DNA of 5,398 nt from Syntrophomonadaceae bacterium (GCA_003554535.1 PWGT01000184.1:1-5398); one strand, 5' to 3'; shown: positions 1-5,115, counted from the first letter of the stretch. The notes: a model not told the origin generated them from the letters alone. Made by a program: numbers and translations.

Positions 1-6
1 GGACAA

Positions 7-26
7 GGGACCTGCCCCCGCGTCCC
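7..26. repeat. Inverted repeat at left edge (GGGAC ... GTCCC)
   Basis: GGGAC at 7-11 pairs with GTCCC at 22-26 around a 10-base C-rich loop, and GGAC at 1-4 offers a competing pairing with the same right arm. The stretch is much more GC-rich than the rest of the window. It resembles the short GGGACAAGGGACC-type palindromic elements scattered between genes in some Clostridia; that resemblance is from memory. The element may extend past the window edge, so its full form is unknown. Confidence 0.45.
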
Positions 27-31
27 GGGAT

Positions 32-61
32 AAAAAAAGAGCAGGGGCTTCCTGCTCTTTT
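32..61 (-). terminator. Intrinsic terminator ending the repeat-region transcript
   Basis: AAAAGAGCAGG (35-45) and CCTGCTCTTTT (51-61) form a perfect 11-bp stem with a 5-base loop. Read on the minus strand, the stem runs into seven uninterrupted U residues (complement of 32-38), the usual form of a Rho-independent terminator. On the plus strand it is followed only by the stem's own T residues, so minus-strand use is favoured, though some bidirectional function is possible. It lies just beyond the third repeat copy and would end a transcript started at the promoter at 434-462. Confidence 0.8.
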
Positions 62-74
62 AACTTTGGCTTTC

Positions 75-359
75 CTATGGGATCATTGTCACCCTGTTTC
101 TTACCCAGAACCTTCTCAGCAGCATCGGCACCACCTCCTTTCGTAGCACCGTTACTGCTTCTAGTTTCCGGGCTATCCCATATTACTATGGGATCAGGGT
201 CAACCTCCCTCTCAGCCAAAACTTTCTTCTCAACATTGGCACCACCTCCCTTAGTAGCACCAATCCTTTCTCAACTCTCTCATTAACATCCTATGGGACC
301 ATCGTCACCCTGTTTCTTATTAGGAACTTTCTTCTCAGCATTGGCATCACCCCCTTGAG
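75..359 (-). repeat. Three degenerate tandem repeats, each with a 16-codon micro-ORF
   Basis: Three related copies lie at about 291-359, 186-261 and 75-150, written here as read on the minus strand. Each has a G-rich Shine-Dalgarno-like run (AAGGGGG, AAGGGAGG, AAAGGAGG), exactly 8 bases, an ATG (at 341, 236 and 125), 15 more codons and a TAG stop. Copies start 105 and 111 bp apart, both multiples of three. The encoded peptides are MLRRKFLIRNRVTMVP, MLRRKFWLRGRLTLIP and MLLRRFWVRNRVTMIP. They are basic and hydrophobic, equal in length, and many of their differences are conservative or silent. A second frame through the same DNA encodes a Gly/Lys/Asp-rich repeat (for example GGGADAAEKVLGKKQGDNDP), so the micro-ORFs may be by-products of a decayed repeat protein. 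The repeats are certain; their coding role is not. No family was recognised. Confidence 0.75.
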
Positions 360-400
360 GCGATTACCAACTTATTTTCTGCATCTATCTCATCAGGAGT

Positions 401-417
401 TTGGCCACCGGGGCCAA
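401..417 (-). repeat. Short stem-loop in the predicted transcript leader
   Basis: TTGGCC (401-406) and GGCCAA (412-417) are perfect inverted arms around five bases. The element would form about 10 bases into the RNA started at the promoter at 434-462, before the first repeat copy. It could stabilise the 5' end of the RNA or simply be part of the decayed coding sequence. There is no U-run after it, so it is not a terminator. Confidence 0.4.
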
Positions 418-433
418 CCCCTGTTCAATTCTT

Positions 434-462
434 ATTATATCTACCATATATTCTCATGTCAA
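434..462 (-). promoter_or_regulatory. Perfect consensus sigma-A promoter
   Basis: On the minus strand TTGACA (457-462) and TATAAT (434-439) match the housekeeping consensus at all 12 positions, with the optimal 17-bp spacer. Initiation would fall near 427. The promoter lies downstream of the sleB-like gene's terminator (561-603), so it defines a separate unit that reads through the repeats to the hairpin at 32-61. Caveat: the sequence overlaps possible decayed coding sequence and lies in AT-rich DNA, where chance promoters occur, although a fully perfect one is uncommon. Confidence 0.6.
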
Positions 463-560
463 TACCTATATCTCCAAATGTGACTATTTATTTAAAATAT
501 AGTACTCAGGGTTTTATTTTCGGCAATTAGCCTGCAAATGCTTCTATTATCTTTCTTCTC

Positions 561-603
561 TATAAATAAAAGGGGGCCCAGAATGCTCCATTCTGATTCC
601 CCC
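561..603 (-). terminator. Terminator of the SleB-like gene
   Basis: On the minus strand a two-part hairpin forms. GGGGG (599-603) pairs with CCCCC (572-576) as the outer stem, and AGAATG (589-594) pairs with CATTCT (580-585) around a 3-base loop. A small asymmetric internal loop separates the two stems. The RNA continues into UUUUAUUUA (571-563). It begins about 37 bases after the stop codon of the hydrolase gene, as expected for its Rho-independent terminator. Confidence 0.75.
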
Positions 604-640
604 ACATCCCCCCATATTAGAAAATGGTTTAATATAATAA

Positions 641-1369
641 TTATTTCGCAAGTTTAAAGAAAACGTGATTACCAATAACAGCAGTAACTTTCTGTTGTCT
701 AACCCATTGATTACTCGATTTTTGGGGGTTGTAAAAACTTATAGCACCCCGGGAAGGATCTTCACCTCTCAATGCTTCTTCAATAGCCTTAAAAGCTTTG
801 TCATCTGCTGGCTGGTTGATTCTACCATTTTTTACCGGGCAAAACTGATGATAACCGGCAATAACTTCATAAATCATGCTTTCCAACTCGTCAGGATACA
901 CCTCACACTCCAGCCTGTTTAGTATAGAAGCAGCTACAGCCACCTGCCCTTTAAATGATTCTCCCCTGGCTTCAGCGTGCACCAAGCGTGCATATAAATC
1001 CATCTCTTGTGGACAAAAACCCCATTTTTCTTCTTTCTCTTCCTGTGAATCTTGTATATCTTGCTTATCACGTTCCGCATCAACTGCATTTTTGCTTTTA
1101 TTAAATTCATTTTTCATTTCATCTTTTTCTTTTTTTATTTTTTGCTGCTTTGAACAATCATAAGAGGAAACAACTCTCAAATCGAAAAGAGTTCCAACCT
1201 CATCCCTATTTAAAATCTGCTTGATTCTGTTCTCTGTAAGAGGTTTTAAGCTCTCTTCCTTGCTGCCCCCAAAATTAAAACTCGAAGCATTTGCCACATT
1301 AGAAGAAATAATAATTAAAAAAGCTATAAAGACAGATAAAATACCGCGCCAATTAATTAAATTAGCCAT
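641..1369 (-). CDS. SleB/CwlJ-type spore cortex / cell-wall hydrolase (Hydrolase_2)
   Basis: This is a probable secreted peptidoglycan hydrolase of the family that degrades spore cortex at germination (lytic transglycosylase activity on muramic-lactam peptidoglycan in SleB). Residues 1-28 form a signal peptide: basic start, hydrophobic core at about 10-21, and ANA as a likely cleavage site at 26-28. The catalytic domain covers about 120-242. It contains HAEARGE (131-137, with E133 the expected catalytic glutamate), GQVAVAASILNR (141-152), the HQFCPVKNG region (174-182) and GAISFYNP (208-215). There is no N-terminal peptidoglycan-binding repeat as in Bacillus SleB; residues 74-115 are instead a very charged Lys/Glu/Asp segment, possibly coiled coil. 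Four cysteines (72, 119, 155, 177) are present. The start is firm: AAGGAGGTG lies 7 bases upstream of the ATG. The gene is monocistronic, with its own terminator. Whether it acts in germination or vegetative wall turnover cannot be told; a CwlJ-like, YkvT-like or other Hydrolase_2 paralog is possible. Confidence 0.88.
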   Translation of the reverse strand: MANLINWRGILSVFIAFLIIISSNVANASSFNFGGSKEESLKPLTENRIKQILNRDEVGTLFDLRVVSSYDCSKQQKIKKEKDEMKNEFNKSKNAVDAERDKQDIQDSQEEKEEKWGFCPQEMDLYARLVHAEARGESFKGQVAVAASILNRLECEVYPDELESMIYEVIAGYHQFCPVKNGRINQPADDKAFKAIEEALRGEDPSRGAISFYNPQKSSNQWVRQQKVTAVIGNHVFFKLAK

Positions 1370-1417
1370 CTTAACACCTCCTTCCTGATTGATCTATTTT
1401 TACTAAAACAAAATCCC

Positions 1418-1486
1418 TGCTAACTCCTTGCTAACAGAAAGACAGTGCTTTTCTAAGCTAAAGCTTTATTGACTAGAGCTTTATTG
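1418..1486. repeat. Two direct-repeat pairs upstream of the SleB-like gene
   Basis: TGCTAAC occurs at 1418-1424 and again at 1429-1435, one helical turn (11 bp) apart. CTAAAGCTTTATTG (1458-1471) is repeated as CTAGAGCTTTATTG (1473-1486), 13 of 14 bases identical and 15 bp apart. Both pairs lie 50-120 bp upstream of the hydrolase start codon, where its promoter should be. They may be regulator sites. No convincing sigma-A, sigma-E, sigma-G or sigma-K promoter could be picked out among them. Confidence 0.4.
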
Positions 1487-1508
1487 GCAAAAACATGTTG
1501 AAATTATA

Positions 1509-1558
1509 CTTAAAAACAAAATGCCGCTCAAACAACAAATTAATGGTTAGCGGCATTT
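1509..1558 (-). terminator. Terminator downstream of the phosphatase gene
   Basis: AAATGCCGCT (1519-1528) and AGCGGCATTT (1549-1558) make a perfect 10-bp stem with a 20-base loop. On the minus strand the stem is followed by UUUUGUUUUUAAG (about 1521-1509), a good U-run. It sits about 180 bases past the phosphatase stop codon, so that mRNA would carry a long 3' region or a further short reading frame. It also insulates the SleB-like gene from upstream transcription. Confidence 0.75.
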
Positions 1559-1569
1559 AAAGCTTCATT

Positions 1570-1665
1570 TTAACTACCAGGACCCAAAACATAAACCTTT
1601 TTATCAGTTTCAAACTTAATGGCAAACAAGTGAGAATCCTGGAAATATAAAGCGGTTATTGTATT
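1570..1665 (-). pseudogene. Possible gene fragment between phosphatase and terminator
   Basis: A 31-codon minus-strand stretch bounded by stops reads NTITALYFQDSHLFAIKF followed by ETDKKVYVLGPGS. Its composition looks like a genuine protein C-terminus. It has no start codon and no ribosome binding site, and the frame upstream closes at a TAA. It lies between the phosphatase stop and a strong terminator, so it may be the remnant of a small gene once co-transcribed there, or chance. The rest of the 1370-1735 spacer holds only the direct repeats and terminator already listed. No family was recognised. Confidence 0.25.
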
Positions 1666-1735
1666 TTACTTCTCTGCCCATACTTAAGATAATCTATATT
1701 ATTCATAATCCATACTTTAAATAAACACTTATAAG

Positions 1736-2386
1736 TTAAAATAGAGACAATACATCAACAGGTGATTCCACCAGTATTTCAGCACCATTTTCCTTTAATT
1801 CCTGGGCAGAACGAAAACCCCACAGAGCACCTACAGGATACATACCTGCAGCTACAGCCGTTTGCATATCAGTGCTGGTATCACCCAGGTAAACAAACTT
1901 AGCCGGTTCAATCCGAAGCTGCTCTGCTATAGCTAAAGCTCCTGAAGGATCAGGCTTCCGTATGACACCTTCCCGCACGCCTTCAATTACGGCAAATTTC
2001 CAGTGCGGAAGCAGTGTCTCCACAGTTAAGACCGTAAACTCATAAGGTTTATTGGAGAGAATGGCCTTCGGGATATTTTTATCTTCCAGGCCATTTAGGA
2101 GTTCATTCACACCAGGATAAGGGCAGGTAGTGTCCTTCCAGCAGTTTCGGTACTCTTCTTGCACCAAATTAACAACCTCTTTAACATGCTCTTGTTGGCA
2201 CTTTTCTTCCGGTAGCGATTTGCGAACCAACACTTCAATTCCATCCCCTACCATATAACAGTATTGTTCAGTGGAATACTCAGGATAATCGTATCTCCTC
2301 AAAACAGCATTAACCGATGTGGCAAGGTCTTCCAGGGTATCTAACAATGTTCCATCCAGGTCGAATAACACAGCTTCAAACTTCAT
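1736..2386 (-). CDS. HAD-superfamily phosphatase, Gph / PpaX-like (phosphoglycolate phosphatase type)
   Basis: This is a cytoplasmic Mg2+-dependent phosphatase of 216 residues, the usual length for Gph. All four HAD motifs are visible: FDLDGT (8-13, nucleophile D9 and acid D11), the serine of ILSNK (S111), the lysine of RKPDP (K144) and GDTSTDM (168-174, D169 and D173 for metal). A helical cap lies between motifs I and II, roughly residues 15-95. The C-terminal AAGMYPVGALWGFRS segment is typical of the Gph group, which removes 2-phosphoglycolate formed during DNA repair; PpaX (pyrophosphate hydrolysis) and other sugar-phosphate specificities cannot be excluded. The start is supported by AAGGGAG 7 bases upstream. 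The gene is divergent from the glutaredoxin gene and shares a regulatory spacer with it. Four scattered cysteines (43, 63, 82, 88) have no evident role. Confidence 0.85.
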   Translation of the reverse strand: MKFEAVLFDLDGTLLDTLEDLATSVNAVLRRYDYPEYSTEQYCYMVGDGIEVLVRKSLPEEKCQQEHVKEVVNLVQEEYRNCWKDTTCPYPGVNELLNGLEDKNIPKAILSNKPYEFTVLTVETLLPHWKFAVIEGVREGVIRKPDPSGALAIAEQLRIEPAKFVYLGDTSTDMQTAVAAGMYPVGALWGFRSAQELKENGAEILVESPVDVLSLF

Positions 2387-2422
2387 ATTCTAGCTCCCTT
2401 CTTAAATATTTCATAAATATTG

Positions 2423-2451
2423 CTCATAGGATAACAACAAAACTTTTTCAA
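2423..2451 (-). promoter_or_regulatory. Candidate sigma-A promoter of the phosphatase gene
   Basis: On the minus strand TTGAAA (2446-2451) and TATGAG (2423-2428) are separated by 17 bp and lie about 40 bp upstream of the phosphatase start. The -35 is good; the -10 matches only 4 of 6 consensus positions. The 18-bp palindrome at 2458-2475 ends 6 bp upstream of the -35. Confidence 0.35.
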
Positions 2452-2457
2452 TTTATT

Positions 2458-2475
2458 ATTCCTCTTAAGAGGAAT
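2458..2475. promoter_or_regulatory. 18-bp perfect palindrome in the divergent spacer (possible operator)
   Basis: ATTCCTCTTAAGAGGAAT is its own reverse complement with no loop. A hairpin terminator needs a loop and a U-run, so a dimeric DNA-binding protein is the more natural reading. It sits between the divergently transcribed phosphatase and glutaredoxin genes, just upstream of the phosphatase gene's candidate -35 and about 155 bp upstream of the glutaredoxin start. The regulator is not identifiable. Confidence 0.45.
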
Positions 2476-2630
2476 TCCCAAAAAAATATCGAAAAACTTG
2501 AGTTAATGAATATTTTAATATATGGAGATATGGACATTTACCCATAACTGCTTATACAAATAATTGGCTAACTTTGCTCCAAAATCCTTTATTTAATAAC
2601 ATTATAAAATATAAAGAAGGAGGAATAAAA

Positions 2631-2873
2631 ATGGTTAAAGTTTATGCGCTTAGTACATGCCCCTGGTGTAAAAAAGCAAAACAGTTGTTGGAAGACCAAG
2701 GAGTTACCTACGATTCTGTAGACGTAGATCTTCTGGAAGGCGATGAACAAAAGGAAGTGGTAAAAGAAGTAGAAAATTTAAGCGGAGGAAGAACATTCCC
2801 CGTAACTGTTATTAACGAAAAAGTAATAGTGGGTTATAAAGAACAAGAAATTCTAGAGGAACTCAAAACATAA
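2631..2873 (+). CDS. Glutaredoxin-like thiol-disulfide oxidoreductase
   Basis: This is a small cytoplasmic thioredoxin-fold redox protein of 80 residues. It opens with a beta strand (VKVYAL), followed by the CPWC active site (C10 and C13) at the start of helix 1. The cis-proline motif TFPVTV (P57) and the C-terminal VIVGYKEQEI segment follow, matching family order and size. It probably reduces protein disulfides or glutathione-independent thiol substrates. The CPWC site and length also fit the Clostridia group that pairs with ferredoxin-thioredoxin-reductase-like partners, but no such partner gene is in the window. The start is set at 2631 because AAGGAGG lies 7 bases upstream; an in-frame ATG at 2574 has no such site. 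It ends with tandem TAA codons and is convergent with the FetB-like gene, with no convincing terminator in the 54-bp junction. Confidence 0.9.
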   Translation: MVKVYALSTCPWCKKAKQLLEDQGVTYDSVDVDLLEGDEQKEVVKEVENLSGGRTFPVTVINEKVIVGYKEQEILEELKT

Positions 2874-2927
2874 TAAAGCATTATTTGAAGATTTAAATAC
2901 AACCTCTTTTTAATTAACTTTTATTAT

Positions 2928-3713
2928 TTAATCCATATCAACCAATTGAGCATCCTGGTTGAAGAAAGTTTTGTAACCAAAATGCATCAGCGTAAATACA
3001 GTCAAAGAAACGCTACCGAGTAAACCAAGCATAATGGCAATTTGATACTCTATTGCCACCAGAGGTGATACCCCTGAGAGTATCTGGCCAGTCATCATAC
3101 CAGGTAAAAATACTATTCCCATTCCCATCATAGAGTTGATCACCGGCATGGTAGCAGCATTAAAAGCGCCATTAACCACTGGCCGGGAAGCTATATATGG
3201 AGTAGCTCCCAGCATCAAAGCACCTTCTACCGTGTCTTTCTGTGCCCGCATGCCGTTTACCAACCTTTCTGCGCCCAGAGCAATCCCGGTCATTGAATTT
3301 CCTATAAGCATTCCAGCTATGGGTATTAGATACTGCGCTTCCCACCAGGGTTCTATATTTATAACTACAATCAGGAAGTATAATATAGGCAAACCGGTTC
3401 CCAGGAGCATGGAAAAAGCTATTACCGTTTTTAGCTTACGACTTATTTTCACCTTGATCCGCTGGTAAACATTATATATTGCGAATAACTCCATTAAACC
3501 CAGAACCCCCAGGGACAAAAGAAAGTGGTTTATATCAAAAACAGCCACCAAGACATAACCCATTACCAGCAATTGAACAGTCATGCGCAGGGCAGAGATG
3601 AATATCTCTTTTTCACGGCCAATACCCTGTTTCCAGGTTATAATCAACACTATAACTAAAAAAGCATAGGCAGCAACAAGCCGCCACCATTCAATTTCTA
3701 CTATATCATTCAT
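2928..3713 (-). CDS. fetB: FetB-like ABC exporter permease (UPF0014 / YbbM family)
   Basis: This is the membrane subunit of an ABC exporter, 261 residues, normal for the family. In E. coli FetA-FetB exports iron and protects against iron-driven oxidative stress; the substrate here is inferred. About seven hydrophobic segments are visible (roughly 11-27, 38-59, 64-84, 97-119, 126-147, 195-216 and 222-246). Family-typical stretches are IPIAGMLIGNSMTGIALGAERL (130-151, conserved core), EGALMLGATP (163-172, the likely coupling region that contacts the ATPase) and FLPGMMTGQILSGVSPLVAI (202-221). The start overlaps the last 8 bases of the ATPase gene, indicating translational coupling. AAAGGAGG lies upstream but 12 bases from the ATG, a slightly long gap that may lower independent initiation. 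Confidence 0.88.
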   Translation of the reverse strand: MNDIVEIEWWRLVAAYAFLVIVLIITWKQGIGREKEIFISALRMTVQLLVMGYVLVAVFDINHFLLSLGVLGLMELFAIYNVYQRIKVKISRKLKTVIAFSMLLGTGLPILYFLIVVINIEPWWEAQYLIPIAGMLIGNSMTGIALGAERLVNGMRAQKDTVEGALMLGATPYIASRPVVNGAFNAATMPVINSMMGMGIVFLPGMMTGQILSGVSPLVAIEYQIAIMLGLLGSVSLTVFTLMHFGYKTFFNQDAQLVDMD

Positions 3714-4359
3714 GGTTAAGTTTGGCCTCCTTTCTATTTACTACCTGCCCATCCCGGATTTTTATTATAATTTCTCCGAAACGTTCTGCTATCTCGGCAG
3801 AATGAGTGACCAATAAAACCGTCTTACCATTCATACGCACTTTTGAAATCACTTCTTTTATAGCTATCTCTTCAGTTTCATCATCGAGGGCAGAAGTAGG
3901 TTCATCCAAAAGCAAAACCTCCGGTAACATAAGCATAATTCGGCAGATGGCTAACCTTTGCTTTTCACCACCAGATAACACTGCCGCATCCTCTTCCAAC
4001 CCTTTATTTAATTTCATACTTGTTAACACGTCATAAAGCTCTTCATCGCCGGGGATAGACTTTTCTGCAAAATTCAAGCCAGTAAGTAAATTTTCTCTTA
4101 TAGAACCAGGAAATATTACTGGATTCTGAGGCAACATAATAACCTCTCTTCGAAGGTCTACTGGATTAAAGCTGCCAATATCTTTATCTCGGTAATTTAT
4201 TTTGCCTTCATCAGGGGAAATCATTTTGTTGAGATGTTTCAATAAAGTGGTTTTGCCGCTTCCACTCTCCCCTACCAGACAAGTAACTTTACCCTGTGGA
4301 ATAACAAGTTCAGAAATATCTAAGATGTTTTTATACTTAATATTTTCCAAAACAAACAT
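3706..4359 (-). CDS. fetA: FetA-like ABC exporter ATPase (YbbL family)
   Basis: This is the cytoplasmic ATP-binding subunit, 217 residues, which powers the adjacent FetB-like permease. All ABC motifs are intact: Walker A GESGSGKTT (30-38), Q-loop MLPQNP (Q78), signature LSGGEKQR (128-135), Walker B VLLLDEPT (148-155, catalytic E153), D-loop SALD (156-159) and switch histidine in VTHS (H186). The FPGSIRENLL segment after the Q-loop (83-92) is typical of this exporter group. The assignment to FetA rather than a generic ATPase rests mainly on the overlapping UPF0014 permease gene. The start has AAAGGTGA 6 bases upstream. The gap to the upstream cation-exporter gene is 134 bp and contains a coding-like remnant but no obvious terminator, so one transcript is possible. 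Confidence 0.88.
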   Translation of the reverse strand: MFVLENIKYKNILDISELVIPQGKVTCLVGESGSGKTTLLKHLNKMISPDEGKINYRDKDIGSFNPVDLRREVIMLPQNPVIFPGSIRENLLTGLNFAEKSIPGDEELYDVLTSMKLNKGLEEDAAVLSGGEKQRLAICRIMLMLPEVLLLDEPTSALDDETEEIAIKEVISKVRMNGKTVLLVTHSAEIAERFGEIIIKIRDGQVVNRKEAKLNHE

Positions 4360-4408
4360 ATAGAATCACCTTTCTCAACCTTTAACCTTTCAGGAAAGCT
4401 GCCTGCCC

Positions 4409-4498
4409 TTATTCCCCTAGCTCTCTTACCAGTTCAAAGGCCTTTTCGCGGGCTTCTTCCAGAACCTCTTTTCCCGGGAAGAATAGGCAAGAACTACA
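4409..4498 (-). pseudogene. Coding-like remnant upstream of fetA
   Basis: A 29-codon minus-strand stretch ends in FFPGKEVLEEAREKAFELVR then ELGE and a TAA. It has a strongly amphipathic, helix-like composition unlike random spacer. It has no start codon or ribosome binding site, and it runs into the end of the cation-exporter gene. A neighbouring frame reads VVLAYSSREK just before it, so a one-base shift could have joined them. It may be the tail of a lost small gene. No family was recognised. Confidence 0.3.
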
Positions 4499-5063
4499 TT
4501 AAGAGCAGTCCCCCTATGCCAAAAAGGATGAAGATTACAGCGGAAATCCAGCGAATCAACTGTTTCTTATGTAATACCCGGGAGATATAATTTCCAGCTA
4601 AAATACCAAGAAGATCGGCCAGTACCATGCCAGTGATAACTCCCAGAAATGTCTGCAGGGGGGAGCCATAGTTAATCACATAAGCTATAGTAGCCAGTTG
4701 GGTTTTATCCCCAATTTCAGCCAGAAAAAGGACCGCTGCTACTGTCCCCAGCGGTCCCCAGAAAGATTTGTTTTCTACAACTTCTTCTTCAGTCGATTCC
4801 TCATCGTCTTTATCAAATAATCTCCACACTCCAAAACCAATAAAAGCAGCTGAAGCTAAAATCTGAATCAATTCCAGATCAAGGGCTGTTTGTAAATAAT
4901 AACCTAGCAATACTGCCAAACCATTGTTTATGACGGTTGCCACCACTACCCCGGCCAGTACCACTTTTATAGAAAAGCGTGTGGCCAGGGTCATGGCAAG
5001 CAATTGCGACTTATCGCCCATTTCGGCAAAAAAGACCATTAAAAAAGCGCCTACAAATATCAT
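4494..5063 (-). CDS. UPF0016 / TMEM165-Gdt1-like cation exporter, probable Mn2+ efflux
   Basis: This is an integral membrane cation transporter of 189 residues with the internal duplication that defines the family. The two signature motifs are EMGDKSQ (14-20) and EIGDKTQ (116-122), whose acidic residues (E14, D17, E116, D119) are expected to bind the ion. Each lies in a hydrophobic three-helix half, and the halves are joined by an acidic cytosolic linker at about 84-98 (DKDDEESTEEE). Characterised bacterial members export Mn2+ (the MneA/MneP type in Vibrio and cyanobacterial relatives); eukaryotic members move Mn2+ and Ca2+ into the Golgi. ATG at 5063 is preferred because AAGGAG lies 7 bases upstream; a TTG one codon earlier is only 4 bases from it. 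The mgtE stop is 45 bp upstream, suggesting co-transcription. Confidence 0.88.
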   Translation of the reverse strand: MIFVGAFLMVFFAEMGDKSQLLAMTLATRFSIKVVLAGVVVATVINNGLAVLLGYYLQTALDLELIQILASAAFIGFGVWRLFDKDDEESTEEEVVENKSFWGPLGTVAAVLFLAEIGDKTQLATIAYVINYGSPLQTFLGVITGMVLADLLGILAGNYISRVLHKKQLIRWISAVIFILFGIGGLLLM

Positions 5064-5068
5064 CAAAA

Positions 5069-5087
5069 GGCTCCTTCAGGAATAGCC
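5069..5087 (-). promoter_or_regulatory. Small hairpin over the exporter's ribosome binding site
   Basis: On the minus strand GGC/GCC and TCC/GGA form a short stem with a 4-base loop and a 3-base bulge. The 3' arm contains the AAGGAG that serves the ATG at 5063. If it forms, it would partly hide the site and tune translation. The stem is short, and no known riboswitch, such as the yybP-ykoY manganese element, fits in the 45-bp gap. Confidence 0.25.
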
Positions 5088-5090
5088 CCG

Positions 5091-5115
5091 GTTATTATTG
5101 TAATTCTATTATAAC
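5091..5115. promoter_or_regulatory. AT-rich imperfect palindrome between mgtE and the exporter
   Basis: The arms GTTAT and ATAAC match exactly, and 18 of 25 positions agree with the reverse complement. The site spans the mgtE stop codon and lies about 28 bp upstream of the exporter start. Its size and AT-rich form resemble Fur-family operators in general, but it does not fit the Fur, PerR or MntR consensus well. It may be chance in AT-rich DNA. Confidence 0.2.

Larger units (their letters stand above)
62..455 (-). pseudogene. Possible decayed gene for a hydrophilic repeat protein
   Basis: Several minus-strand stretches read like real protein but do not join in one frame. From upstream to downstream these are MVDIIRIEQGLAPVAKLLMR (from ATG at 447, then a stop), an overlapping frame with GPGGQTPDEIDAENKLVI, a repeat containing GDANAEKKVPNKKQGDDGPI (then TAA), and a stretch open from 270 to the window edge. 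That last stretch contains GATKGGGANVEKKVLAERE and GATKGGGADAAEKVLGKKQG. In-frame stops separate them, for example at 366-364, 285-283 and 273-271. The first repeat copy is about 4 bases shorter than the others just before its G-rich run, as a frameshifting deletion would leave. This is the alternative to the micro-ORF reading. No family was recognised, and AT-poor repeats can look protein-like by chance. Confidence 0.35.

Noticed and set aside
77..286. Plus-strand open frame, Ser/Pro-rich, over the repeats
   Set aside because: It has no ribosome binding site and its Pro-rich text is what the antisense of a Gly-rich repeat gives. The promoter and the U-run of the terminator both favour the minus strand.
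75..359. CRISPR array
   Set aside because: Only three diverged copies of about 75 bp are present, with unequal spacing, no short identical repeats with unique spacers and no cas genes.
665..1163. Plus-strand open frames opposite the SleB-like gene
   Set aside because: They are shadows of a well-supported gene on the other strand, with no ribosome binding sites or family features.
2317..2547. Plus-strand open frame opposite the phosphatase start and the spacer
   Set aside because: It overlaps the 5' end of the phosphatase gene and its candidate promoter, and the product has no recognisable features.
2574..2630. Upstream ATG as the start of the glutaredoxin
   Set aside because: The extra 19 residues do not match the glutaredoxin fold, which starts at the strand VKVYAL, and a strong ribosome binding site lies directly before the ATG at 2631.
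2874..2927. Bidirectional terminator between glutaredoxin and fetB
   Set aside because: The only inverted arms are five A/U pairs (AATAA/TTATT), too weak to support a terminator call.
3136..3468. Plus-strand open frame opposite fetB
   Set aside because: It is a shadow of a conserved membrane-protein gene, without initiation signals.
3806..4036. Plus-strand open frame opposite fetA
   Set aside because: It is a shadow of the ABC ATPase gene.
5064..5108. yybP-ykoY manganese riboswitch before the UPF0016 exporter
   Set aside because: This riboswitch often precedes such exporters, but the gap is only about 45 bp, too short for it, and its conserved loops are not seen.
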